Part shown: positions 9,209 to 17,393 of the stretch, in pieces
How the letters are laid out: each line of letters opens with the position of its first letter
Numbering within the stretch: the first letter of the stretch is position 1
NCBI RefSeq assembly: GCF_000757725.1
Contig: NZ_JJMU01000067.1
Span: 1 to 47,718 of the forward strand
Source of the DNA: Sphingobacterium deserti
GTDB lineage: Bacteria > Bacteroidota > Bacteroidia > Sphingobacteriales > Sphingobacteriaceae
Length of the DNA: 47,718 bases
Direction: 5' to 3'
Made by a program: the position numbers and the translations under genes
Notes under the pieces: model-generated
Database searches by the model: none
What the model was told of the DNA's origin: nothing
Seen by the model: the letters and a program-made list of their open reading frames with translations, nothing else

Positions 9209-9478
9209 TTAGATACATCCCTGCAAAAATACTGTACCAATTAAATAATCCTCATAAATATCTGTGATAGCATCATCAATTAACAGAAAATGAGGCTCAT
9301 GAAGCGGAATCGAAAGCCTGCTCATAAACTCGCTATCTAAATCCATCAATTCTGTAATGTCAATATTCTGAGGATACCAAACCGGATCGTCCTCGGTTAA
9401 GGGAGATACAGATGTAAGCGTATTATATCCTCGGTCTCTTAGCACAATCAAAACCTTCCTAGTCAGCGTTACAAACAT
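9209..9478 (-). CDS. Small hypothetical protein downstream of yedK
   Basis: An 89-aa product read from the ATG at 9478 (MFVTLTRKVLIVLRDRG). The open frame extends upstream into yedK, but that extension is a shadow of yedK in another frame, so I chose the internal start. It lies 28 bp after the yedK stop on the same strand and is probably cotranscribed. It is acidic in the second half (DIDITELMDLDSEF, LLIDDAITDIYEDYL). I recognise no domain. Confidence 0.45.
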   Translation of the reverse strand: MFVTLTRKVLIVLRDRGYNTLTSVSPLTEDDPVWYPQNIDITELMDLDSEFMSRLSIPLHEPHFLLIDDAITDIYEDYLIGTVFLQGCI

Positions 9479-9506
9479 ACCGCTTTGATTAAAAGGCTTT
9501 TTTAAT

Positions 9507-10304
9507 TTAAAATAACGACTGCTGAGGAGAATCCTGCCCCAAAGAAGGTAGTCCTTCCCATCCGAAAGGTTCGTAACGATGTTTACCGTCGGGTCGCTCG
9601 GGATAGCCGCGCAGGGTATATACGGGATAGGCCTCAAGCGCACTGCTGGGCATCTCAAAATTAAAGATGGGCAGCATTTCCTCTTCAGAAATATCATTTA
9701 GCCATTGCTTCTCTAAATCTTCCGGAAGAAATAAAGGCATACGATGCTTTTTGGGTCCATCATTATGAATTGTTGCCATAACATCGTTTGCTGATCGCGT
9801 CAGCATACCGAAACTTCCCACTTTGCGAATTTCTCCATGTTCATCCACCGTCTCATGCCACTGGTACAAACCGGGAATAAAAAACAATTCACGACCAGCC
9901 TCACCGATATAATAAGGTACCTTTTTCTTCCAGCCATTAATCTTACGATGCTCAAAGGTTCCGGATACCGGAATCAAACAACGTTGGTTACGCACGCGGT
10001 ACCAATATGACTTATGATCCTCTAAAATACGTTCGCTTCGGACATTGACCATATTACGCCTGCGATCAGCCTGCTCCTTGGGATCTTTCAGATATGTTGG
10101 TAGTACACCCCATTCCATTTCCGTAAGACCTAAGCCCGTTCCTTCCTTATCTTTATAAATAATGGGATACTTTAGAAAAGTGATTGCTTGTACGTTTCCG
10201 AAATAGACATAGTTGTAATCAAAGTCGTAGCGCTCATCACGCAAAGTTTTAAAGATGGTTTTAGCCAGTTCGATATCGGTATGGAGTGAAATATCCCAGC
10301 ACAT
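9507..10304 (-). CDS. yedK: SOS response-associated peptidase family protein (YedK/HMCES)
   Basis: Family members form a covalent thiazolidine crosslink with abasic sites in single-stranded DNA through the N-terminal Cys2, shielding the lesion. The protein begins MCWDIS, so removal of Met1 exposes Cys2. The other family landmarks are present: NVRSERI (about residue 88), CLIPVSGTFEH with the catalytic Glu (about 115-125), LTRSAND and HRMPLFLP with the catalytic His (about 187). At 265 aa it is of typical length. No LexA box could be identified upstream. The neighbouring genes give no further hint. Confidence 0.93.
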   Translation of the reverse strand: MCWDISLHTDIELAKTIFKTLRDERYDFDYNYVYFGNVQAITFLKYPIIYKDKEGTGLGLTEMEWGVLPTYLKDPKEQADRRRNMVNVRSERILEDHKSYWYRVRNQRCLIPVSGTFEHRKINGWKKKVPYYIGEAGRELFFIPGLYQWHETVDEHGEIRKVGSFGMLTRSANDVMATIHNDGPKKHRMPLFLPEDLEKQWLNDISEEEMLPIFNFEMPSSALEAYPVYTLRGYPERPDGKHRYEPFGWEGLPSLGQDSPQQSLF

Positions 10305-10498
10305 AATGAAGTGTTTAGTTGACTAACAAACGAAATATAAGAAACATTACCGTAATCCAATCTTGGCCGTTACACATGTGAAATCAATCCGGCGCTAAAT
10401 CAAGTCGTTACCGTGTCATACTAGATTAAATTCATATGTACGCTTCGGTAAAACCTTTACAGTGTTATGATGTCAAAAAAGCAATACCATAGTAAATC

Positions 10499-10533
10499 TG
10501 GAATTGCAACAAAAAAATGGACATTTAGTTAAG
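10499..10533. repeat. IS terminal inverted repeat, right end (downstream of orfB)
   Basis: Begins TGGAATTGCAACA and matches the other IS end at 12 of the first 13 bases, then again at GACA and AGTTAAG. The orfB stop codon (10529-10531) lies inside it, as is common for compact IS3 elements. Confidence 0.8.
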
Positions 10534-11359
10534 CTGCAATATTTTGTTCATTAAGTTTTCTTCCAAACTCTTCGGGGGACATAAATCCTAATGCAGAGTG
10601 CATTCTTTTTCTGTTATACCAGAGCTCTATGTATTCAAATACCACAATCGCTGCCTGATGTTTATCTACGAACTTGTTCCGGTATATACATTCAGCTTTG
10701 AGCGTCTTAAAGGAGCTTTCAGCGACTGCATTGTCCCAGCGATTTCCCTTTCTGCTCATGCTTCTTATAATTAGCGGGTTTCGTTCTAATAAACTCCGGA
10801 ATTCATTGCAAGCATACTGAATCCCTTGATCTGAGTGGAATATCAGTTCTTGTGTTATCGGTCTGTTTTTTTGCGCCATGCTGAATGCTGGAATTACGGT
10901 GTCAATGGCCTTCATTGTTGCACTTAAAGCCCAGCCGATTACTTTCCTATCACCCAAATCTATAACCGTTGTCAGATATAACCATCCTTGTTTTGTTCTA
11001 ATATAAGTGATATCGGATACCCAGACAGCTCCTAAGATCCCTGTTTTGAAATTACGATCCAGCTTATTTTCCGGTACAGTAAATTTGTGATTAGAATCGG
11101 TAGTCACCTTGAATTTCTTCTTCACTATACTTCGTAAATGGATCCTTTTCATTATTCTGGCTACTTGGGGTCTAGAGACTTTAATCCTCTTTTGGTTCAA
11201 AGCCTTTGTAATTCTGGGGCTTCCATATCTACCTTTACTCTCCTGAAAAGCTTTCCGTATTTCCTGCTCAAGCATTTGGTTCTCCGTACTACGACGTGAT
11301 GGTGTACGCTTCAACCAAGTGTAAAATCCGCCTCTACTTACTTTAAATACGGCGCACAT
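10529..11359 (-). CDS. IS3-family transposase orfB (DDE integrase)
   Basis: The catalytic half of the transposase. It has an HTH_21-type N-terminus (VSRGGFYTWLKRTPSRR) and an rve integrase core with the DDE triad: D in VWVSDITYIRT, D in IFHSDQGIQYA and E in NAVAESSFKTLKAE, followed by YNRKRMHSALG and the SPEEF ending. The ATG start at 11359 gives 276 aa. The frame is open upstream to 11440, where a -1 shift from orfA adds a stretch including GQIFGFIADH and IEKMC that belongs to this domain in the family. The working protein is therefore probably the OrfAB fusion. Confidence 0.93.
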   Translation of the reverse strand: MCAVFKVSRGGFYTWLKRTPSRRSTENQMLEQEIRKAFQESKGRYGSPRITKALNQKRIKVSRPQVARIMKRIHLRSIVKKKFKVTTDSNHKFTVPENKLDRNFKTGILGAVWVSDITYIRTKQGWLYLTTVIDLGDRKVIGWALSATMKAIDTVIPAFSMAQKNRPITQELIFHSDQGIQYACNEFRSLLERNPLIIRSMSRKGNRWDNAVAESSFKTLKAECIYRNKFVDKHQAAIVVFEYIELWYNRKRMHSALGFMSPEEFGRKLNEQNIAA

Positions 11360-11391
11360 CTTCTCGATGGAAAATATCCTGCAGTGATCCG

Positions 11392-11706
11392 CTATGAACC
11401 CGAATATTTGCCCTCGTTCTTGGAGAAGATGCTTACTGCCTTTTTTAAGATGTCGCGCTCCATTTGCGTTTCGCGCAGTTCTTTCTTTAGCCTCGCTACT
11501 TCCTGCTCGGCTTCTGTCAATATTACTTTCCCGTTTCCAGGAAAGCTACTACCGGCCTTACTTAAATATTCTTTACGCCATCGATAAAGCAACGATGGCT
11601 GGATATCAAATTCTTTGGCCAGAGCTGTTAAATCATTTCTGGTATTACTCAGTTCAACGCTCATCAGCTTGAACTCTTCGGGGTACGTTTTTCTTAATCT
11701 TGACAT
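11392..11706 (-). CDS. IS3-family transposase orfA (HTH)
   Basis: A 104-aa helix-turn-helix protein (KTYPEEFKLMSVELS, LAKEFDIQPSLLYRWRKEYL) followed by a leucine-zipper-like coiled coil (EAEQEVARLKKELRETQMERDILKKA). It binds the terminal repeats. The coil is where multimerisation and the frameshift occur in this family. It ends 32 bp upstream of the orfB ATG; programmed -1 frameshifting before its end yields OrfAB. Confidence 0.92.
   Translation of the reverse strand: MSRLRKTYPEEFKLMSVELSNTRNDLTALAKEFDIQPSLLYRWRKEYLSKAGSSFPGNGKVILTEAEQEVARLKKELRETQMERDILKKAVSIFSKNEGKYSGS
11440..11446 (-). other. Programmed -1 frameshift slippery heptamer
   Basis: On the minus strand orfA reads TTA AAA AAG, so A_AAA_AAG is present in the correct phase. 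Slipping back one base joins ILKK of orfA to an uninterrupted orfB frame, as is standard for IS3 elements. The last bases of orfA may form the stimulating structure; I did not fold it. Confidence 0.8.
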
Positions 11707-11730
11707 AAGGCTGTTAAGTTATTAAATTCC

Positions 11731-11765
11731 CTTAACTTATTGTCTGTTCAAATGTTGCAACTCCA
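11731..11765. repeat. IS terminal inverted repeat, left end (upstream of orfA)
   Basis: Read on the minus strand it begins TGGAGTTGCAACA and continues with GACA and AGTTAAG at the same offsets as the other end. It lies just upstream of orfA, where the promoter should be. Confidence 0.8.
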
Positions 11766-11896
11766 TGATATACAAAACTTTCATTAATGTTCTTCAGTAA
11801 GTTGTCGTAATTCCCGTTGTATAGGTCGATCAATAGATCTTTTACAATCCTTCTTTTAGGGGAATTGTCACAATCATTTGGGGCTGTAATCTTCAT
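11766..11896 (-). pseudogene. 5' fragment of a gene truncated by the IS element
   Basis: From the ATG at 11896 a frame reads MKITAPNDCDNSPKRR, then IVKDLLIDLYNGNYDNLL, then KNINESFVYH, and runs straight into the IS end, stopping soon after inside it. The opening resembles small SnoaL/NTF2-like proteins of Bacteroidota (NSPKRR-KDL-FYKGNYD pattern), but I am unsure of the family. No continuation is visible on the far side of the IS (10305-10498), so the 3' part has been lost and not merely separated. The remaining gap to 12251 holds one copy of the 16-bp repeat and nothing else recognised. Confidence 0.6.
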
Positions 11897-11981
11897 ATCA
11901 CACAATTTTTAATTAGCTTTTAATATTGCAAACATAAGATATAAGAAATTAAAGAAACTTGCCTTGTGATAGGTAATTACA

Positions 11982-11997
11982 TTCGTTTTCTGAGACA
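11982..11997 (+). repeat. 16-bp dispersed repeat, copy 1 (exact)
   Basis: An exact match to TTCGTTTTnTGAGACA (n = C). It is the leftmost copy, between the truncated gene next to the IS and the oxidoreductase operon. Confidence 0.85.
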
Positions 11998-12251
11998 ATA
12001 ACATGTAGGGGATTTTTTCTACAATGGATGATGGATCTTTTGGATAATTTTTGTTGTCGATAATTTTTGATTGAATACTTCAGGCAACGACTTTCGGACA
12101 TGATCTTGTTTAGGAAGCATTTAATACACACTAGCAAAAACAAAAATCAGTTAAAGCACAGAAACATCTATCTCGTGCTGGTTCATCTCCAATACTTTCA
12201 AAAATTTTGCTCACAGCCGAAATGCTTGATCTATGAGCAAAAGTAGAACCA

Positions 12252-13157
12252 CTATTTTTGATTCGCCGAGGCTATCAGCAAGTCTTTATTTTCGAGTAAA
12301 TAATCTTTAACTGTTTTCGCAGGTCTCCCCAAGATATACGGAATATCATTTTGAACCATGGACATATACGACATTCTTCCATCAAGCATTTGTCTAACAA
12401 ATTCGATGTTTGCGCTTGCGTACCAATGGTCAGCACCGTTAGCTATCCATGTTTCAATCAGTTCTTTAAACTCTTCAAGTCCTTTTTCTTCGCACTTGAT
12501 TTCAAGTCCGGTCACGTCGCTCATCAGCTGTGCAATTTCTTTTCCATTATGGCTTTCGACACTCAACCAATAATCCTTGTTGGCGTGCAGCCTCGGGCCA
12601 TCCACAAGAACTTTTGCGGCAACGGCAGCAATATCACTAGCCGCAATATAACCAACCCTGCGATCTTCCCAGTAAGTGGTATAGGTAAAGTTTTTTGGTA
12701 GGTAAGCACCCGTAAGGGCTTCCATAAACATATTGGGATGGAGGTGTGTCCATGCCATACCGCTTGCCTCAATGTATTTTTCGATCATTTGATGCCAAGC
12801 AAAGTGAGCATCAGTTGTATCCCATTCAGCGAAGACGCCCACATGTACAATATGACTAACACCTGCTTTTTTCGCTGCATCCACTAATGTTTTACTCTGC
12901 GTGAGCATGCCAACCGTGTATCCCGTTAAAAGAAATACGCTATCAACACCGGCAAGAGCAAAAGCAAACGTTTTCGGATCATCAAGGTCAAGAAACTTGC
13001 AGTCTTTTCCTTCGGCTAAAATTCGCTCTACCTCGTTCTGCTTACGAGATGTGATCCGAATATTAACAGGTTTATCTTCTAGGTCTTTAACCAGTTGTCT
13101 CCCGATTGTTCCACTGGCACCTAAGATCAGTACTGTGTGATTTTGCTTATTTTCCAT
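12252..13157 (-). CDS. NmrA-like NAD(P)-binding atypical SDR protein
   Basis: A 301-aa Rossmann protein with the dinucleotide motif GASGTIG (residues 13-19), then RITSR after strand 2 and FLDLDD, VDSVFLLTG and VSHIVHVGVF as the following strands. The region HLHPNMFMEAL is typical of the NmrA/TMR family, which includes NAD(P)H-quinone reductase and redox-sensing members. No classical YxxxK catalytic pair is evident. It is the last gene of a six-gene minus-strand operon, 41 bp after the NtaA-type monooxygenase. It probably either reduces small electrophiles or senses NADP; the sequence does not decide. Confidence 0.85.
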   Translation of the reverse strand: MENKQNHTVLILGASGTIGRQLVKDLEDKPVNIRITSRKQNEVERILAEGKDCKFLDLDDPKTFAFALAGVDSVFLLTGYTVGMLTQSKTLVDAAKKAGVSHIVHVGVFAEWDTTDAHFAWHQMIEKYIEASGMAWTHLHPNMFMEALTGAYLPKNFTYTTYWEDRRVGYIAASDIAAVAAKVLVDGPRLHANKDYWLSVESHNGKEIAQLMSDVTGLEIKCEEKGLEEFKELIETWIANGADHWYASANIEFVRQMLDGRMSYMSMVQNDIPYILGRPAKTVKDYLLENKDLLIASANQK

Positions 13158-13198
13158 TTGAGGTTGTTTTTGTTTTAAATGTTAATGTCCAATGATCC

Positions 13199-14326
13199 TT
13201 ATCCGATTTTTCTAAATGCTGGCTTCGGAATCTCCAGATGTTCTCTTAAGGTATCGCCTTCATAATCAACCTTAAAAACACCGCGCTCCTGTAGGATCGG
13301 AACCACCAGTTCGATAAAATCCCCCAATCCATGGGGGTGGTCCTGCCTGACCATCAGCATATCCATCGCACCGGATTCATACCATAACTGCACCTGGGCG
13401 GCGACCCGCTCTGCCGAACCAAAGAAGAGCGGTACAGGTATGCTGTTCCTGGGATTAAATGCTAGCAATTGCTTGTATTTAGCCACAGCTTCTTCATCGG
13501 TATGGCCTACGATTGGATTTTGGCTGGTGATCACAATAAAGTCCTCCGGGCGACGTCCTTTTACGGTTAGCTGTGCCCTGATGCCATTTGCTACTTGCCT
13601 GGTGGCTTCCATTGTCTGACCATGTATAAATGCTCCGTCGGTATAGCTTGACGCATGACCCATAAAGGTGGCCGAACTGCCAGCGGTATAAAGTACCGGC
13701 CTGCCCTGCGCCGAACGGCTCAGGTTTAAAGGTCCATCGACCGAAAAATATTTTCCCCGGTAATTGAGCGTATGCATTTTACCAGGATTCAGGTAGATAC
13801 CACGTTCCTTGTCGCGGATGAACGCATCATCCTCATAAGTATCCCAGAGCCCAATCAGGATCTCCATGAATTCCTTGTTCATCGGGTATTGATCAGCCTT
13901 GGTTAAATGACCGCGACTGAAATTGACCATGCCGCCGGGATTGGATGTCACTGCGTTCACCGAGGCCCGCCCTCTACTAATCTTATCGAGAGACAGAACC
14001 TGTCTGGCCACGTTGTAAGGATCCGTATAGGAAGTAGCAATGGTGGCTGACAAACCAATCTTCTCCGTTTTCATGCTAAGGGCCGACATGATGGTCGACC
14101 CTTCGAACATGCTGAGGTAATGCGGGATATTGCCCGGCCCCACATGGCTAACATCGACCAGGAAAAGCGTATCGAACTTTGCAGCCTCGGCGAGTTGCGC
14201 CTGCTGCACATAATAATCTATATTTTCACTGGCGTCCGTGGGCATATCCGGATGCTGCCACCCCACAAAGTTCCAGCCGAGGCCATCAATATTTGCAGCT
14301 AGCTTTAATTTTTTCCTTTCACTCAT
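13199..14326 (-). CDS. NtaA/SnaA/DmoA-type FMN-dependent monooxygenase (LLM class)
   Basis: A luciferase-like TIM-barrel flavoprotein of the NtaA/DmoA subgroup, recognisable by KLAANIDGLGWNFVGWQHP at the start, AEAAKFDTLFLVDV, ATSYTDPYNVARQVLSLDKIS and GRASVNAVTSNPGG. Members oxidise varied substrates (nitrilotriacetate, sulfides, alkylated amines) with FMNH2 from a separate reductase; a nitroreductase-type flavoprotein is encoded in the same operon. It has 375 aa against the usual 430-450, so some internal loops are shorter, but both ends look complete. Its ATG overlaps the stop of the preceding luciferase-like gene by 4 bp (ATGA), indicating translational coupling. Confidence 0.9.
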   Translation of the reverse strand: MSERKKLKLAANIDGLGWNFVGWQHPDMPTDASENIDYYVQQAQLAEAAKFDTLFLVDVSHVGPGNIPHYLSMFEGSTIMSALSMKTEKIGLSATIATSYTDPYNVARQVLSLDKISRGRASVNAVTSNPGGMVNFSRGHLTKADQYPMNKEFMEILIGLWDTYEDDAFIRDKERGIYLNPGKMHTLNYRGKYFSVDGPLNLSRSAQGRPVLYTAGSSATFMGHASSYTDGAFIHGQTMEATRQVANGIRAQLTVKGRRPEDFIVITSQNPIVGHTDEEAVAKYKQLLAFNPRNSIPVPLFFGSAERVAAQVQLWYESGAMDMLMVRQDHPHGLGDFIELVVPILQERGVFKVDYEGDTLREHLEIPKPAFRKIG

Positions 14327-15363
14327 TTTGCATTTTTTTGGTCAGCACGGGAAGCTTCCGAATTGATATCGTCCATAATCTCCGAAAAAAGTTTAATCGA
14401 CTTTATCCGGTCTTTCTGGCTGTGTGCAGGGCTTACAACAATCAGTTCGTCAACTTTAGTCTCGTTCAGAAATGCCTGCAAGTGTTCTTTTACAGTTGAC
14501 TTGCTACCTACGAAGGAATATTTCAGCATTTGATATACTGCCGGGTGTTGCAGCATAGCTCTCAATTCCTCTGTCATGGCAGTTGGAGGATGCAGTGCAG
14601 TTGTGGTTCCGGTAAGTACCCCAAAGAACATCCTAATCAATGTGGTAAATAAACGTTCGGCTTGCTCATCTGTATCTGCAACAAATACATTGATCCCCGC
14701 TATCGTGTAAGGGCTTTCTAAAGCTGCAGATGGTTGGAATTCTTCGCGGTAAATTTGCAGGGCGTCAAGTAAATGCGTAGAGGCAAAGTGGCTTGCAAAT
14801 GCATAAGGCAAGCCTTTTTGGGCTGCTAAGTGTGCACTGTCGGTGCTAGATCCCAATATATACAGGGGTACATCAGTTCCTTCCGCGATAGCTGCCCTCA
14901 CCTTTGAACCACTATTGCCAGGAGAAAAGTAATTTTGAATTTTCTCAATTTCTTTAGGGAAGGAATGAGCAGCCTGAATGAAATCTGACCGGATAGCCTG
15001 GGCAGTTGCCATGTCTGTGCCAGGTGCCCTCCCCAGACCCAGATCGATGCGTCCAGGATACAAATGTGCCAGCGTACCAAACTGTTCAGCAATAACCAAT
15101 GGAGAATGATTGGGTAGCATGATGCCACCCGAGCCTACCTTGATGGTTTCGGTGTTTTCAGCCACATATCCGATCAATAGTGACGGCGAATTACTGCCTA
15201 TATGCTCCGAATTGTGATGTTCGGCAAACCAGATCCTTTTATAGCCCATCGCTTGCGCTTCTTTGGCCAATGCTAGGGAATCATTCAGCGTCTGTTTGAT
15301 GTTACGGCCCTGTGGTACAAGTGCCAATTCTAGAATGGAATAACCAATACCTTGAGTTTCCAT
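14323..15363 (-). CDS. Luciferase-like (LLM class) flavin-dependent oxidoreductase
   Basis: A single-chain bacterial-luciferase-like protein of the MsnO8/YwcH type: YSILELALVPQG, then GYKRIWFAEHHN, then VGSGGIMLPNHSPLVIAEQFGTL and YPGRIDLGLGRAPGTD, all family hallmarks. A longer frame opens at 15387, but I chose the ATG at 15363 (METQGIGYS), which is 4 bp after the ohr stop and avoids overlap. It gives 346 aa, the usual size. It probably reacts with reduced flavin and O2 on an unknown small substrate, or works as an NAD(P)H-flavin-linked reductase. Confidence 0.9.
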   Translation of the reverse strand: METQGIGYSILELALVPQGRNIKQTLNDSLALAKEAQAMGYKRIWFAEHHNSEHIGSNSPSLLIGYVAENTETIKVGSGGIMLPNHSPLVIAEQFGTLAHLYPGRIDLGLGRAPGTDMATAQAIRSDFIQAAHSFPKEIEKIQNYFSPGNSGSKVRAAIAEGTDVPLYILGSSTDSAHLAAQKGLPYAFASHFASTHLLDALQIYREEFQPSAALESPYTIAGINVFVADTDEQAERLFTTLIRMFFGVLTGTTTALHPPTAMTEELRAMLQHPAVYQMLKYSFVGSKSTVKEHLQAFLNETKVDELIVVSPAHSQKDRIKSIKLFSEIMDDINSEASRADQKNAK

Positions 15364-15367
15364 CTTT

Positions 15368-15790
15368 TTAATTGTTTGTCGTAACAAGTCTTACCTCAAT
15401 ATTATTTCTGGTAGCATTGGAGTAGGGACATACCTGATGTGCGCGTTCGGTGAGCCGCCTGGCTTCTTCAATGGATACATCTGGAATATTTACTGCCAGT
15501 TCTACTTCCAGGCCAAATGCACCGCCTTCTAAAGGTCCTATTGATACCTTTGCAGTAACGGACGTTTCACCAGTATTTACTTTTTCCAAACGAATAGTGT
15601 GGTTCAGTGCGCTATCAAAACAGGCAGCATACCCCCCTGCAAATAGTTGCTCTGGATTTGTGTAATCATCGCTGGCACCGCCCATGGCTTTAGGTGCTCT
15701 TACCTGTAGGTCTAAAACTCCGTTATCACTTTTTACCTGGCCATTTCTACCTCCTGTAGCAGTAGCCTCTGCCGTATATAATACTTTCAT
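15368..15790 (-). CDS. ohr: Ohr/OsmC family organic hydroperoxide reductase
   Basis: A thiol peroxidase that reduces organic hydroperoxides using a Cys pair. Cys57 (GGYAACFDSAL) and Cys121 (AHQVCPYSNATR) are both present with the right spacing, and the N-terminus LYTAEATATGGRNG is typical of Ohr, as opposed to OsmC. It has 140 aa, full length. It sits inside an oxidoreductase operon under a likely HxlR-type regulator, fitting a role against electrophile or peroxide stress. There is no OhrR nearby. Confidence 0.93.
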   Translation of the reverse strand: MKVLYTAEATATGGRNGQVKSDNGVLDLQVRAPKAMGGASDDYTNPEQLFAGGYAACFDSALNHTIRLEKVNTGETSVTAKVSIGPLEGGAFGLEVELAVNIPDVSIEEARRLTERAHQVCPYSNATRNNIEVRLVTTNN

Positions 15791-15813
15791 TATTATCTCC
15801 TTTTAAATATTAT

Positions 15814-16569
15814 CTATTCTCTTATCCCCATCTCATGTAAACGGTTACCTGCTAAAATCTCTTCGTACGAAGGCCAGGAATCTAATTTTCTTAAGTTGTC
15901 CATTATAAAATCCCGGATTGCAGGGGCTTTTCCTTTTTCGGCGTTAGCAAGTGCCTGTTTCAGTTCGGCTTCATTCAATTCCGTACAGTAGGCTGGCGTA
16001 CCGGGCTGCTGTCTCCAGGATTCGGAAAGACTTCCGCCATCAACGGTATCAAAACCTGTGACATCAACCAGTTGAGCAACTACTCTCTTATGTTCGGGGT
16101 TATCTCCGGCTATAGAAATTGCAACTCTAGCTAATGAGCCAGCTGGTTTGCCTTTGTGTTTCAAGGTGCCTTCCAGCATATTATTGAACACCTTTACAAT
16201 CGGGCGATCAAGTATTTTCGAAATATATTCGCTTTCAGATAGCTGCTCCAGCTCTGTAATCTCACCGTCCCTGAACGGATAATAGTTTGAAGTATCCATC
16301 ACTACCACGTCCTGAGGAACTTCTTTTAATAAGTTCTTTGGCAGATCTTTATAGGCATTGAAGGGCATAGAGAATATGATGGCATCTACGTCTTTGACTA
16401 CCTCCTGTATGGTTGCTGCTGTTGCGCCCAAACTGGCTGCTATTTTTTCCAGTTCAGACATTTCTCTGGTGTTGGTCACTTTTACATCATGTCCTGCCTG
16501 AGCAAATTTTTCAGCTAGGATACTTCCTATCGCACCCGTTCCGATAATTCCTATTTTCATATTTTTCAT
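15814..16569 (-). CDS. NADPH-F420-reductase-like NAD(P)-binding protein
   Basis: A 251-aa protein with an N-terminal dinucleotide fold, IGIIGTGAIGSILAEKFAQAGHDV, then DAIIFSMPFNAY, DVVVMDTSNYYPFRDG and VKVFNNML, the pattern of F420-dependent NADP reductase / ProC-like proteins. The part after residue 180 (SLSESWRQQPGTPAYC) is the family's small C-terminal domain. Sphingobacteriaceae are not known to make F420, so the partner is more likely another cofactor or small carbonyl. It lies 17 bp after the nitroreductase and 23 bp before ohr in the operon. ATGs at 16569 and 16560 are both possible starts. Confidence 0.83.
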   Translation of the reverse strand: MKNMKIGIIGTGAIGSILAEKFAQAGHDVKVTNTREMSELEKIAASLGATAATIQEVVKDVDAIIFSMPFNAYKDLPKNLLKEVPQDVVVMDTSNYYPFRDGEITELEQLSESEYISKILDRPIVKVFNNMLEGTLKHKGKPAGSLARVAISIAGDNPEHKRVVAQLVDVTGFDTVDGGSLSESWRQQPGTPAYCTELNEAELKQALANAEKGKAPAIRDFIMDNLRKLDSWPSYEEILAGNRLHEMGIRE

Positions 16570-16586
16570 AATTCTATTAGTGATTT

Positions 16587-17228
16587 TTATTGGTGAAAAG
16601 TGACATTATGGGAGATTGGATCCCGTTCCATTTTAAACGAATTGCCCGGTGCATTCGGGTCGGCATAACCAAACGATATTCCAAATAACATTTTAAGTTC
16701 GTCTGGCACGTTCAATATTTCCCTTATAGTACCGGCAAAAAAACCCAATGCTGTCTGCGGGATACCAGTAAGACCATGGGCTGTAAGAGATAAGAGAAAC
16801 GTTTGCCCATACATTCCTATATCTCCGCCTACCCGAACATTGTCGCCAAAAGACGGCATGAATGGTATAGCGATATGCGGCGCATTAAAAAAATTATAAT
16901 TTTGATCCGAAACTTCTTTTCGTCCTTCTTTGTCGTCACGTTTAACATCAAATGCTTCATACATTGTTTTACCCAGGTTAAAGTAACGCTCCTTGTAGCG
17001 GCCATGGTATTCATTCGTATCGAAAGTAAAGTCCGGTGACAACCGCTCCGCTTCGTTTTCTCTTAATAGTGCCTCGGCCAGTTCTTTCAATTTATCTCCG
17101 GAAACAATATGTGTTTCCCACGGTTGGGTGTTGCAATTAGAGGGCGCCAATTGTGCATCTTCTAATACGGAAGTAATGATCGGATCTGGCACTGGTGTAT
17201 CTAAAAAACCACGGCAGGATTTTCTCAA
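16587..17228 (-). CDS. Nitroreductase family flavoprotein, N-terminus interrupted by a stop codon
   Basis: An FMN-dependent nitro/quinone reductase: RKSCRGFLDTPVPDPI (FMN-binding Arg/Ser), LAPSNCNTQPWETHIV, GGDIGMYGQTFLLSLTAHGL and the ISFGYAD ending. From 17228 the only start is TTG. Upstream, an ATG at 17285 opens the same frame and reads MQTLKEIKPNTDAFK, then TAA (17238-17240), then VLRLRKSCRGF. That is a natural nitroreductase N-terminus, with the stop probably replacing GAA. Either the gene is a recent pseudogene or translation restarts at the TTG, losing 19 residues. It is the promoter-proximal gene of the operon, so a polar effect is possible. Confidence 0.8.
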   Translation of the reverse strand: MRKSCRGFLDTPVPDPIITSVLEDAQLAPSNCNTQPWETHIVSGDKLKELAEALLRENEAERLSPDFTFDTNEYHGRYKERYFNLGKTMYEAFDVKRDDKEGRKEVSDQNYNFFNAPHIAIPFMPSFGDNVRVGGDIGMYGQTFLLSLTAHGLTGIPQTALGFFAGTIREILNVPDELKMLFGISFGYADPNAPGNSFKMERDPISHNVTFHQ

Positions 17229-17350
17229 ACGAAGTACTTATTTAAACGCATCAGTATTTGGCTTTATTTCTTTTAGTGTTTGCATAAAAACAGATGTTTT
17301 ATCAAGTTAAGATGCGAATCTAGAAACAAAATGCTTTACTTTGTATAGTG

Positions 17351-17366
17351 CTTTCCAAAAGGAAAG
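17351..17366. promoter_or_regulatory. Palindromic candidate operator between nitroreductase and hxlR genes
   Basis: CTTTCCAAAAGGAAAG is a perfect 6-bp dyad with a 4-nt centre. It sits in the 108-bp divergent intergenic region, 27 bp before the HxlR start and 65 bp before the ATG at 17285. HxlR proteins bind such dyads, so this is a good candidate for control of both directions. Confidence 0.5.
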
Positions 17367-17393
17367 TGATTTATTATTTTTAAAAGACAATTT

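Larger units (their letters stand above)
10499..11765 (-). mobile_element. IS3-family insertion sequence, complete
   Basis: A 1267-bp element with two overlapping frames (orfA, orfB) on the minus strand and imperfect terminal inverted repeats. Both ends begin TGGA, then A or G, then TTGCAACA, and both share GACA and AGTTAAG further in (10499-10533 and 11731-11765). The TG start agrees with IS3-family ends. The bases directly outside (ATC left, TGA right) show no 3-4 bp target duplication. Both transposase frames look intact, so it may still be active. It abuts the 5' fragment of a disrupted gene on its right side. Confidence 0.88.

Noticed and set aside
9479..9697. N-terminal extension of the 89-aa protein downstream of yedK
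   Set aside because: It lies within yedK in another frame, and the well-supported yedK product accounts for the openness.
11949..12143. 64-codon minus-strand frame next to the IS
   Set aside because: It reads through repeat copy 1 and has no domain; treated as chance.
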